From contig CP136497.1 in the NCBI GenBank assembly GCA_032768795.1, positions 622,501 to 686,500 of the forward strand: a stretch of DNA of 64,000 nucleotides. The letters are read 5' to 3'. Positions 1-10,339 of the stretch are shown here, piece after piece (the stretch's first letter is position 1; every line of letters begins with the position of its first letter). The notes under the pieces are model-generated. The model made no database searches and had not been told where the DNA came from. It worked only from the letters and a program-made list of their open reading frames with translations. The DNA is from Tremella fuciformis. Taxonomy: Eukaryota > Basidiomycota > Tremellomycetes > Tremellales > Tremellaceae. The position numbers and the translations under genes are program-made.

Positions 1-1250
1 TGTCAGTCGCGCCAAACCCGCTGGCTAGGCGCGCATCGCGGAACGGATCCTCTGTATCCTTTGAGCCGCCCTCGCCGAACCCGGAAGCACCGCATGTGAT
101 CGTCAAATCGCCAACGGGTACAACGTTTGCCGAGGGCACTAGCACAGGTGTCAAAGGCGATGCTACGTTCGGCACTGTGCCTGTGACCGTCGTCAGGCGG
201 GGTAGTGGCACTGTCGTCTCGTCCGATGGCGCCATCACAGGCCTGACGTCCAAATCGCCGTTCAACCCCGGTCTGGGGTTCACCCCGGGGGCCGCACAGG
301 CAGCAATGGAGAGCACGACACCATTCCCAATGATGGCGTCCAACCGGCCTGTCGGCTATGTGTGGACGGTCAAGCGCTGGTCGAAGCGCAATCAGGAGGG
401 ATGGACAGGACAACTGGTGGCAGCTGCGTCTGCTGGCCTGGAGCTAGTAGGCTCGACTATTGGCGGGGATGAGGACGAAGTGGTTTTCGAGTGGGTCAAG
501 ATGAAGACCCCTCCGTCTGGTCCACCTGGCGGTGGCGCGCTCATCGACCGTCGCTTCTCGACCGCCTCTCGGTCCGTCTCGCGCCCGCCGGCAGGCCCGC
601 GAGCTCGACTCGGAGTCAACGTGAACGGCTCGCCAAACCTCTCATCCACCGAGTCGCCCACGATGAGCCGTACTTCCCTCACGCTCCCCTTCCCAGCCCA
701 CCCCTCTGCACAAATCGCCAGCCGACGCACCGCCTCGCCCCATTCGTCAGTACATCACCTCCCGCTCGACGCGCGCCCCGAGGCTGTCCGCCGCGTCTCT
801 GCCTCCGCCTCGCCCTCGCGCTCCCCCACACCCGAGCCCGCACCTTCCGACACCCGGTCCCTCACCGATACCCACTCGATCCACAGTGCAGCGCACACGG
901 ACGACGGGGACGACTCGGACCCGGAAGAGTCCGAGACGCCATGGGCATGCAGCGTATGGGTCAAGTCCACAGGCCACAGGCAACTCCTCGCCACGCTCCA
1001 TCCGGCCATCCACCACCCGCGCGTCATAGCCAAGATGAAGATCCCCCAGCGGCTGGACCCCATCGCCCTGACCGACCTGCATCTCGGTGCCGCCGACCAG
1101 CGCGACCAGGGCAAGGTCAAGATGGCCGAGAAGGTCAAGGGAGAGATCTGCCTCACCGAGGAGAACCTCAAGGATGTCGTGTGCGTCACGGGCATGTGGC
1201 TAGTAGCGCGCGAGGGCTTTGGCGGCCTCGGGCGGAAGAAGGGCAAGTAG
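1..1250 (+). CDS. Unknown protein, 3' part only (5' end outside window)
   Basis: The frame is open from base 3 to a TAG at 1248-1250 (about 415 residues), so this is the C-terminal part of a gene that starts before the window. The segment around residues 110-170 (RPVGYVWTVKRW, EVVFEWVKMK) looks folded. The middle, roughly residues 180-310, is Ser/Pro/Arg-rich and probably disordered. The last 100 residues (ACSVWVKST to REGFGGLGRKKGK) look folded again and end with a basic tail. I do not recognise the family. The next gene is convergent, with its stop about 190 bp away. The even codon pattern and the long open frame support coding. Confidence 0.6.
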   Translation, partial: SVAPNPLARRASRNGSSVSFEPPSPNPEAPHVIVKSPTGTTFAEGTSTGVKGDATFGTVPVTVVRRGSGTVVSSDGAITGLTSKSPFNPGLGFTPGAAQAAMESTTPFPMMASNRPVGYVWTVKRWSKRNQEGWTGQLVAAASAGLELVGSTIGGDEDEVVFEWVKMKTPPSGPPGGGALIDRRFSTASRSVSRPPAGPRARLGVNVNGSPNLSSTESPTMSRTSLTLPFPAHPSAQIASRRTASPHSSVHHLPLDARPEAVRRVSASASPSRSPTPEPAPSDTRSLTDTHSIHSAAHTDDGDDSDPEESETPWACSVWVKSTGHRQLLATLHPAIHHPRVIAKMKIPQRLDPIALTDLHLGAADQRDQGKVKMAEKVKGEICLTEENLKDVVCVTGMWLVAREGFGGLGRKKGK

Positions 1251-1442
1251 TGTGCTTTTGTCTTGTACATAGTGTGTACATAGGCAGTTAGAGGCCCCAC
1301 CAGGCAAGTATAGTGGATAGTTGTGCATGGCAGAGAAGAATGCACTTTGCCGCATCTCATTTACCAGTCCATGATCTGCTATGCGTAATTGCATCGATGC
1401 GACATGCTGAGTTTAGTGTACAACATTCAGCGACCAGGCGGG

Positions 1443-3486
1443 CTACAGCCGGCTCCACGCAGTGGCCATGAAGATGGTCCAGACCAGCGCGATAAACCCC
1501 AGACTCGCCATGAACCCCCTCTTGCCTCTCTTCTTCTCCGCCTCGTCTGCCGCAAGTGCAGAACTGGGCGGACCCTCTACCCGGCGCAGCGGCACTTCTT
1601 TGTTCTCCTCCTCTTCCTCTTCTACCTCGTCCTCCTGGTTCTCCGACGCCGTAGCGTCGTCCAGGCTGTCCACTTCGTCCCGCTCTCTATGCCCATACTC
1701 AGAGGTCCTGAACCGCGCCAGACCCGAAGCGCCCGCTGCCTCGCCAGGCAGCTGCTCGTACTCCTCCGCAGCGGCGACTGTCGATGCCCGTCGCCGCCGC
1801 TTCTCCTCCAGCTTCCACAGATAGAGCGCCACAAGGAGCTGCAGGACATTGATGATCCAGAACACGCGCAGCAATCCCCCGCCCGCATCGTACACCTTGC
1901 CGTCCGGCGCGCCGGCGTGGTCGCCTGCGTCCTTGGCCGCGTCGAGCCACAGACCCGCCAGCGTCTGGCTCAGGCTGCTCGCTGCCATCTCCATGCTCTT
2001 GTGAAGGCCGAGACCGAGCGGGATCAGGTGCGGCGGCAAGAGCCGCGGGACGACGATGACGAGCAGCAGCGTGGACATGCCGTGTCCCAGCGCGAAGAGC
2101 ACCATGCCCGGCCATGGCGAGCCGGTGACGGCCGGGTCGAGCAAGAGGTACGAGTACCCGAGCAGGGTTAGTGTGGACGAGAGGTGGATAAAGTGAAAGG
2201 TCACTTTTGGCGTGGACGACCCGAGCCGGTCGGTGATGATGCCCACCACGGGGTAGAGGACGATGGCTCCGGCTAGCAGGATGGATGCTTGGAAGGACGC
2301 GATGGACTCGCTCAGCGAGTACCGGTTCTGCACCAGGTTGGCCGAGAGGTGGAGGAACGGTTGCCATATAGCGCCAGAAAGGACATTGCTGCTTATCAGC
2401 TAAGCCGTGGGGGATGAGTCAGCTCACAGAAGGATGTACACCCAGAACACGTCACCGAGCATGTCGACACCGCCCCACCTGACCTGCCTCTTCTCTTTGA
2501 CGCTGGCTTCGCCGGCATCTTTGCCCCAGCCAAGCAGGAGCCGCAGGGCGTTTCCTGCAAAACTTCCGAAACACAGCAGGACTGCCAGTGTGAATGGTGC
2601 CCAGTCGCCGAGCCTGTCCGCCAGCGGTAGAGAGATCAGCGAGGAGATAAATGAGGAAGTCTTTCCGAAGAGCAGGCCGAGCGCAAGCGAGATGCCAAGG
2701 TGGTGGGACGGTGAGAGATGGGAGACAAGTGTCTCTTGTACGACTGCGAGCGGAGTGAGGCCCAGACCGAATATGAACAAGCCCAGTGTCTGATATCAGC
2801 TCAAGTCAGGGCATGGCATGACTGACTGACCATGATGATGAGGTGCTCCGACGTGACGCCGATGAGCAGGATTACCTGGCCAAAGAGGACGCAGCCCGTG
2901 GTCGCTATAGAGCTGTTCATGAGCTATGGGAGCAATCAAAGAATGCCAAGTAGCTCACCTCCAGGCGGTCCCGAACCGAGTGACAAATAGACCAGCTACC
3001 AGCGGCGTCCACGTCGAGTTGAGGCTGGATATCAGCTTTCACTCCGATCGGGTTACGATAGCTGACTTGAAGGACGCCACGAGCAGCGAGAATTGACTGT
3101 TCGAAGTACCCATCTCGCGGTGCAGACGGGACTTGAGCGGCCCGAGAAGATATGTGGAGCTGGTGTCAGCCGTCGAACAGTCTTTAGGCGTCAAAGACCC
3201 ACAAGTGCGAACCAACGGACATGGCGCAGACGGCGATGAGGGCGAGCCAGCGCGAGCGTGTCATGCCCGTAGGTCGCAAACCACGGGCGTTCGACATGGC
3301 CGATGCGTCGGAAAGCTTGCGCCTTGCGGTAGCTCGGAGTCGATCGTTGACATTATCATGCTCTTGCTCCTCGTAGTCCGACTCGTCATCTACGTATTTT
3401 TTGGTGGTACCGTGCGGAGAAAGTGGTATGCCGGATGGCCGACTCGAGTGGTTGAACGCCATTCCGCGATATCTGAAGTGATGCAC
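1443..3486 (-). CDS. MFS transporter, MFSD1-like
   Basis: Multi-exon major facilitator protein on the minus strand. The N-terminal cytosolic exon (3486 down to about 3184) is polar and ends in a first membrane segment (SRWLALIAVCAMSVGSHLWV). The next exon, near 3160-3064, reads STYLLGPLKSRL then GTSNSQFSLLVASF, and the following one SLNSTWTPLVAGLFVTRFG, a block typical of MFSD1-type carriers. Exon 2780-2424 has FIFGLGLTPLAVVQETLV, and the last exon (2333-1443) holds the C-terminal half with GIITDRLG and a long acidic insert before the final membrane segment. The substrate is not visible; animal MFSD1 exports dipeptides from lysosomes. The start may be 3486 or the ATG at 3462. Introns carry the CTGAC branch motif. 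Confidence 0.8.
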
Positions 3487-3763
3487 AGGACATCCAACAA
3501 GATTCTTGACAGATCTATATCTCTAATACGTGCTGAATACAAGAGCTGCTGCTCATGCTGTTTGTCAACACAACACCAGCTCTCCAAGACCTCACGACGG
3601 TCCGAGGACGCCGAGATGACGGGCCAATCCGACTGATCTCAAAGGGGGAGGAAGCAATAAGTGAGAGCGTGGCCTGGCATGTCGGTGGCCAAGTTCCAAG
3701 TGACTTTCAACAGTAGATCATACTTCTTCTTGGGCCGATTAGGACAGCTGCAGTGGGGGAAAG

Positions 3764-5543
3764 ATGGACATCGACGACCTCAGTGAGTAGCACCATGACT
3801 TATTCCGATGTCGGAGGAGCCGAGCTGACGATTGTAGCCGTCGACAATACATACGAGCTCGGCGGGTCGGACGACGAGAGGGAGAGGGCCCAAAATGCCG
3901 CCCTCATCGAGCAGCTCGAGAGGAAGAAGCGGCTGAGGCGGATGGCCGTGCCGACAGACGACAAGAAGGTGCGAGAGCGGCTCAGGGCATTTGGCGAGCC
4001 GATAACGCTGTTCGCAGAGGGTGTAAGTCAGCTTCCGTGTTGTACCGGAGTGCGAGCTGATGGATAGCCTGGTGATAGGAGAGACCGGTTGAAGCTCATA
4101 CAAGAGCAGATAGAGCAGAAGCGCGGATTGGAGGGAGTTGATTTTGGAGCGATAGACTCGGCGAGCAGTTCAGAGGAGGAAGAGGAGGGCGAGTTCTTCA
4201 CCGAAGGATCGAATGAACTGCTAGAGGCAAGGCGGAAATTGGCGCGGTACTCTCTCGCAAGGTGATTACCCTTCTGGCAGAGGGGAAGATCCGAGCTGAT
4301 CCTCAGAGCACGGACACGAATAGCGCGGCAGAAGATCGAGGTGTCGTTGCCTTTGGGAAAGATCGTGAACGCCCGCAAAGATCTCTTTTCGGAATTGAAA
4401 ACGTTCTCTATATTGGGTTCGCAATTCGGCGACGACCGGCCACTGTCGACATTGCGCTTCTCGCCAAACTCACGCTTGGTTCTCACGACCAGCTGGACGG
4501 GCGACGCCAAAGTATGGGACCTCCCGAATCTCAATCAAGTCTGTACGAAGCGCGGTCACACCGACCGTTTAGGCGGAGCCGCATGGCACCCCGCCGCTAC
4601 ACTCAACGGCCAGGAAGACTCGTTGGCATTCGCCACCGGGGGCGGCGAGGGCTCGGTCAAGCTCTGGTCCTTAAGCGGGGAGAAACCACTTGCGACTCTG
4701 GAGGGGCACGAGAATCGCGTTGGACGAGTGGCGTTTCATCCGTCCGGGGCGTACCTCGCGTCGGCCGGGTTTGACGGGACATGGCGATTGTGGGACACCG
4801 AGAAGGGCGCCGAGTTGATGACGCAAGAAGGGCACAGCAAGGAGGTATACACCGTCGCTTTCCAGGACGATGGCGCCCTCGTCGCGTCCGGGTACGTCTT
4901 AGCTGAAGCCTTCTTTCCGCAGCTGACAGACAGTGGCTTCGATGCCAATGGGCGCGTATGGGACCTGCGCACGGGGCGGACAGCCATGGTGCTCGGCGGG
5001 CACGTCAAGGAGATCCTTTCGATGGACTTTGCGCCGAACGGGTACCAAATAGCCACCGGATCAGGCGACGACACGGTCCGCATCTGGGACCTACGCGCGC
5101 TGAAATCGCAATACATCATCCCGGCACACAAGTCGTCCGTGTCCGACCTGAAATTCTTCCGCTCGACAGCCGAGAACCCCTTCGCATCGCTCGACGCCCC
5201 CGTCCCTACTGCACATACAGCCAACGGAGGCGCTGATGTTGAGATGAACGGATCCAACGGGGTGGAGGAGAAACCCGATGCGGAGGCGTCGTCCGCCGCT
5301 GGCTCGGCGGCCATGGTGCACGGAGCCACAGATGGTCTGCCGCGAAGCGGCCTCTTCCTGGTCACAGCCGGCTTTGACTGTTCTGTCAAAGTATGGTCCG
5401 CGGACGAGTGGAGTATGGTGCGCAACCTCCCGACCGACGCGGGCAAGGTGATGAGCGTCGACGTGAGCGGCGATGGCAAGTTTATCGGAAGCGCCAGTTA
5501 CAGCCGGAGTTTCCACCTTTTCGGCGGTGAACATACATTATAG
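3764..5543 (+). CDS. PRP4: U4/U6 snRNP WD40 protein Prp4
   Basis: Component of the U4/U6 and tri-snRNP particle in nuclear pre-mRNA splicing. The start at 3764 gives MDIDDL, followed by an intron. The PRP4-like (SFM) motif VPTDDKKVRERLRAFGEPITLF is followed, after an intron ending at the AG before CCTGGTGAT, by PGDRRDRLKLIQEQ, as in PRPF4. A phase-2 junction then gives SLARARTRIARQKIEVSLPLGKIVN. Seven WD40-type repeats follow (AKVWDL, VKLWSL, WRLWDT, GRVWDL, VRIWDL, VKVWSA and the last blade). An in-frame intron after ALVASG (near 4892) is silent in the unspliced frame; removing it restores SGGFDANGRVWDL. A low-complexity insert lies between blades 5 and 6. Confidence 0.93.
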
Positions 5544-5725
5544 GCAGAGCGGGAGCACGGAGAGCTGGGAGCAGAGAGCATGGAAGCAGGCGCAGGGGCG
5601 CAATGTACACTCACACATCAACAATGCATGTTGCATCATCAATCCACCAATGCCCTCGTCACACCCGTCAAAAAGCAAAAGGAATATGAATGCTGACTTC
5701 TTCGTGGTTCCCGTTGTTCACTTCT

Positions 5726-8705
5726 TCATCCCCTTATCCTGCTCAGCAGGCTCGACATGCGCGTCTGGTCGATGATCGAGCTCCCGTCAGACTCTACGCT
5801 CCGCGTGAGACCATCGAGCATCTGCGCATGTTTAGCCATGTTCCGTGCGCTCAAGAGCGATAACTCACCCCGTCCACCTGTTCGGCCGGGACTTTGGTGC
5901 ACAGGCTCACCAACCGGCGGTACTTGACAGCCTTGTCCGCCGATTCGCCTTCCAGCGCCCGGATCTTGTCCTCGAGCACTTGAGCGACACGATCCTCCCA
6001 TGCCGCTAACCGGCGTAGAGTCTCGATCGCACCATCCGCACCGCGTTGTGGGAGAGTGATCTCCTCTCCACCACCGAAAGTGGGATTGACAGGGGCAGCC
6101 ACGTCCCGGAAGGCTGGATTGTGATGTCCAGGCATCCGCCCAGTCCATGCTCGAGGAGAAGGCGGGGTGGCAAGGGCTCGCCGAATGTTCTCCGACTTTT
6201 GCGACAGATGGGCCATCTCGTCGATTTTGGCCTGCAACTTCGAGACTTGCTGTCTTCGCTCGGCAAGGGCTTTGGTGGCGTGGCGAACGTTCTGTTCGGT
6301 CGTGTTGAGAGCTGTTTGCTTTTTGGTCATTTCCGTGTCAAATGTTGCGTTGACAGTCTCGAACATGGCTGCAATGTCTATCTGTCAGCTAGGAGCGCGT
6401 TTTGCAAGGCAACTGACTCTTCTGAACGTCCCTCGACCTCCTCTCGGGCTTGATCACGTCCGCCTTCAGGCTGCCAACAACCGCTTCGGCAGGAGACACC
6501 CGAAGACTCTCGACTTCTAGGCCAAAATCTTGCGCGCGCAGGCCAAGCTTGTTCGCTTTCGCCTTGTCTGCTCCTGCATCAAGCAAGAGCTGCACCAAGC
6601 CCTTGTTGCCCACACGTGCAGAAATGATCAAAGCGGTATCGCCGTGAAGATCCTGCACATCGACCAGATTCTTCAGGCTCATATCTACTCCACCACCTCC
6701 TGCTGCCTCCTTTTGTTCCCGCGCCACCCAGTCCAGCACACCGACCATGTAAGTCCGTGCGGCGGATGCTCGCCCTCGGATACCGGCCACCAGACCAATG
6801 TGGTGAACGACGCTTCGATATGCTTGATCCAACGTCCGAATAGAAGGGGCAAGCAGGGTGAGGAGCTGAGAAAATGTCCCTTCTTCGGCGTGATTCGTGG
6901 TGAGCACGGACCGTATCAAGGGGGTCTCGCCTGCGAAGTTGCCTCGATGTATATCTGCGCCCAGCGCAATGAGCTGTTCGATAATCGTCATTTTGGCCAT
7001 GGCACACGCCCAATGTAAAGCGGTGTGTCCGTGCGCGTCAATGACCGTATCGATATCAAAGTCAGGATGATGCCCTTCCGGAAGGCCCAATGTTGTCCGC
7101 ACGTCCGGGGTCGAGTCTGCCTGGAATAGGGATAAGAGCTTGTTTCGTATTCTCTCTGATTCTGCAGACTGTCGTGGACGTGTAGGACGCGTAGAGAGCC
7201 GCATCGAGGAAGGTAGAGGAGGCCGGGAGCGGGACTCGAAGTCCTCATCTTCGTCGTCCTCTCCTTGTTGCATAGACTCGTCGGCCTCAGCCGCTGCTTG
7301 TTGCTGATCCGCTCCATTGGTGTACTCCTCCGATCGCTGCCGTTTGGCAGGCGGCAACTCCTCGCCATTCACGATGTACTGATTTGGAATCGCGGTCGGG
7401 TGCGGCTGCCCGTATTGGTCGATGTACATCTCCTGACCACTCGGCGGCAACGACATTCCATTGATATCCGGAGCAGGCGCCAGCGTCAGGCCGTCACTGG
7501 ACAATTCGGGCGTCATCTCCATGCCTCGTCCAGTATAGCCACCTGGAACCGGTGCGAAATATAACGGTTGTGGTCCAGCATAGGCCAAGGCGGAAGGATG
7601 AGGTGGTAATGCCATCATCGAGCCGATATCGCCATTCGGTACGAATTGAGGGGGTGGTGGGGGTACGAGCTGCGTTTGAGCAAAAGGTGACATGACTCTT
7701 CCTGAGCCGGAGGCGTGAGTAGGCGTGAATGCTGGTCCACCAGGGTAGTGCATGGCAGAATTGAGCGCCATCTTGCTCGAGCGATCTGGTGTGTCGTTTC
7801 GAATCATCGGCAACGCTGAGACCGAATTCGGTGTTGGCACAAAGTCGAATATAGGCGCAACGTAAGCGGTCACACCGTACTGCGCTGCAAGCTCTTGTCC
7901 GCGGGGAAATGGAATCCTGCCATTTAGCTGTTAGCGAACCACGGCATGCGCCTACGCACCAGGTGCCCTGGTATTTGCCATCTCTCGATCAGCAAGTACC
8001 CACGGAGTGAGGAGTAAAGCAGACTCACATCCGCCTTGTACCTTCTCATGCACACCTGTCAAGATCTCCTTCTCCAGAATCTTGGTCCGTGCGGATTTGG
8101 GGATGCCAGCGACTTTGAGAATCTGCGTAGCGTTGACCCAAGAATCAGATGAACGCCGCATGACCGAAATACCGCGAATCATAGCCTCAAACACGGGGAT
8201 CTGCTCTCAATCTAGGCTCTTACGAACCGTGTCAGACATGCACTTACTCCCGAGTACACGCTGGCATAAATCTTGGCGCCGGATGCACCCTGTATCGGCT
8301 GCTGAGGGACATGGCCCGGCGCCGAGCCCATGACGCTCCCGAACACGTTCTGATGCTCCATGCCACCTTGCATCCCCGGCGGCAGGACAGCATGCCCGTT
8401 TTGCGGCGGCATGTGCATCTGGGGCGGCGGAAGATGGTGCTTGTGATGGCTCGGCGGAGGCTGCATTTTGCCGGGCTGAGGTGCGGGTGTCATGCGCGGC
8501 GGAGGCTGGGAGTGGTGAGCGTGTTGCAAGTGCGGCGGGAGGGTATGTAGGGGGGCTGGGGTGGCTTCGATCGACGCGGCTGGCGACAGGGCAGGTAGGA
8601 GACCCGTGTGTGAGGGAGTTGCAGGTGGATGATGCGGCGGCGCCGAAGATCTGAGAGTAAGCACTTGAATCGACACTTTCCAGATACCCACGATGATGCC
8701 TCCAT
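5726..8705 (-). CDS. MBS1: MBF-type transcription factor with APSES/KilA-N domain and ankyrin repeats
   Basis: DNA-binding subunit of the G1/S MBF (MluI box) complex, a nuclear transcription factor. The N-terminus is Pro/His-rich. The APSES/KilA-N domain follows: PVFEAMIRGISVMRRSSDSW, VNATQILKVAGIPKSARTKI, HEKVQGG, then YGKYQGTW from a 22-nt microexon (7960-7981), then IPFPRGQELAAQYG. Ankyrin repeats include HGHTALHWACAMAK, GADIHRGNFAGETPL and HGDTALIISARVGNKGLVQL. A C-terminal coiled coil starts near NATFDTEMTKKQ, and the protein ends SSLLSRIRG at 5726. The first coding exon is probably only 14 nt from ATG 8705 (MEASS...). The order matches Mbp1/Swi4, and Mbs1 in Cryptococcus. It shares its upstream region with the divergent Get2-like gene. 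Confidence 0.9.
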
Positions 8706-9051
8706 CTTGTCGGTCGAGGGTTCAGAGTCTTCGATACGATTTCTCGCCTTTCCAAGAGGATAGGGCTACAGAACACGCGTCCCAAGACGTTGCCCGAGAC
8801 CGATCGCAAGACTGAGATCAAGAAGCCAGACTCTGAATTGGAGCTGAAGTGAGACTGAGGGGATTGAAATGAGATTATTCGCGTCTGGCTCGGGCGACGC
8901 GGCGCGCGACGCGCACCACAAAAAAGTGCCACTCTCGGGAAATGCCGCTCATCTACCCGGTCACTTTCTCACGGTACCCTCGGACCCTCCACAAGCCATG
9001 TCCAGCCAGACGTCCTCCACGACTTGACGTTTGTCTCCCAGCAACAACAAC
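8706..9051. promoter_or_regulatory. Divergent intergenic region, MBF factor / Get2-like gene
   Basis: 346 bp between two divergent start codons. It must hold both promoters and 5' UTRs. It contains an ACGCGT (MluI box) at 8773-8778, the core site bound by MBF, so autoregulation of the MBF gene is possible but not shown. A GC-rich stretch with CGACGCGGCGCGCGACGCG lies at about 8894-8912. Confidence 0.5.
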
Positions 9052-10248
9052 ATGGCGGAAGAAGCAGGGCAGAGCGACGCCGCTCGCCGGGCAGCAGCGA
9101 GGAAAGCAAAGATCCTCGCCCGAGGAAATGCCGGGCTGGCCAAGCTCGCTCAGACAGCTAGAGGGGAAGAAGCAGAGAAGCTATATGGCGACGGTGTGCC
9201 GCTTCCTTTTTGCCCGAGCGAGGTCTGACGGGTCAGCCTCGGCATCGAGCTCGAAGCCAGCAACGCCGTCCGCGTCGAGACCAGAAACGCCCAATATCAG
9301 CTCCGGATCCGCACCGCAACCATCACAAACAGCACAGTCGCCGCCATGGGCCCCTCCTTCCGGAGCAAACTCAGCCGGCGCCTCGCGTCAATTATCAGAG
9401 GAACAGCAGCGCATGGCCGAACAGCTCAACAACATGATGTCAATGTTCGGCATGCCCCCTCCCGGCTCGGAACAACCCGGGCAGATGCCAGACATCTCGC
9501 AGCTCCTTGCGCAGATGATGGGCGGCGCGCAAGGCGGGCCGGGTTTGGGCGGCCAAAACCTCCTCGGCGACTTGGACGACCCGGCCGGTCTGGGCGGCTT
9601 GGGAGGCGGCGGTCTTCCTCCTGGATTCCCCAACCTGCCGTTGGACGGTATGCCGGGCTTTCCTGGATTGCCGGGTATGCCAGGATTGGGCGTTCCAGCC
9701 GGGAAGACATGGGTCGAGCGGGTCTTCCCCCTCGTCCACTTCCTCGGCATGCTCCTCCTGCTTGCTTTCACTGTCATCTGGTGGGAACCCAGCCTGTGGT
9801 CGCGCAGGAACCCATTGTCTCTCGGGGGATGGTCGGATCGCTGGGCCGCCCTGGCGGGTCATGGGAAACGCTGGGAGCTCAAGTCGTTCTCGGGCAGCGT
9901 TGTGGAGGTGCTTGTGAGAGATCTAGTCATGATGGAAGTGGCAAGAGCTGATTCTCAGCCCGTCTTTTGGGCCTTTGTGACGTTCGAGTTGATCCTGCAA
10001 ACCACTCGATTCTTCGTACTCCGCGTGAGTCCCACGGCTTTGCTTTATGAAGTTCACCTGACCCGCAGTCCCCGCCGCGCCCGCACTCCCTCTTGAACAA
10101 CTTCCTTCCCTTGCTGCCTCCCAAAATCTCGAGGCCCCTCATCACCGGCTCGAGATACCTATCGCTCATCTCTCAGACGTATAAAGACGCTTGTCTGCTC
10201 GTTTTCGGCGTGGGCATGTTGGTGGTCTTGGCAGAATACGTCAAGTGA
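9052..10248 (+). CDS. GET2: Get2-like tail-anchored protein insertion receptor subunit
   Basis: Probable ER membrane subunit of the Get1/Get2 receptor for Get3-bound tail-anchored proteins. The start at 9052 gives MAEEAGQSDAARRAAARKAK, an N-terminal basic cluster like the Get3-binding RRERR region of Get2/CAML, followed by ILARGNAGLAKLAQ. A 43-nt intron (9194-9236) joins to a Ser/Pro-rich linker, then a Gly/Pro/Met-rich low-complexity stretch (PGFPGLPGMPG). The C-terminus has three membrane segments: FPLVHFLGMLLLLAFTVIWW, FWAFVTFELILQTTRFFVL and ACLLVFGVGMLVVLAEYV. A second 44-nt intron (10025-10068) precedes the last one. The architecture fits Get2, but primary similarity in this family is low. 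It ends 91 bp from the convergent MTR4 stop. Confidence 0.7.
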
Positions 10249-10339
10249 TGCATGGTATCGGTCTCATTGGTGATCAAGTATACGCATGTCATCGTGCTAG
10301 GGATGCGAAGGGAAGGGCCATCAACGGCCAATGCGAGAT

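Noticed and set aside
4736..5479. 247-residue minus-strand frame
   Set aside because: Fully antisense to the WD40 exon of PRP4; a by-product of GC-rich codon use.
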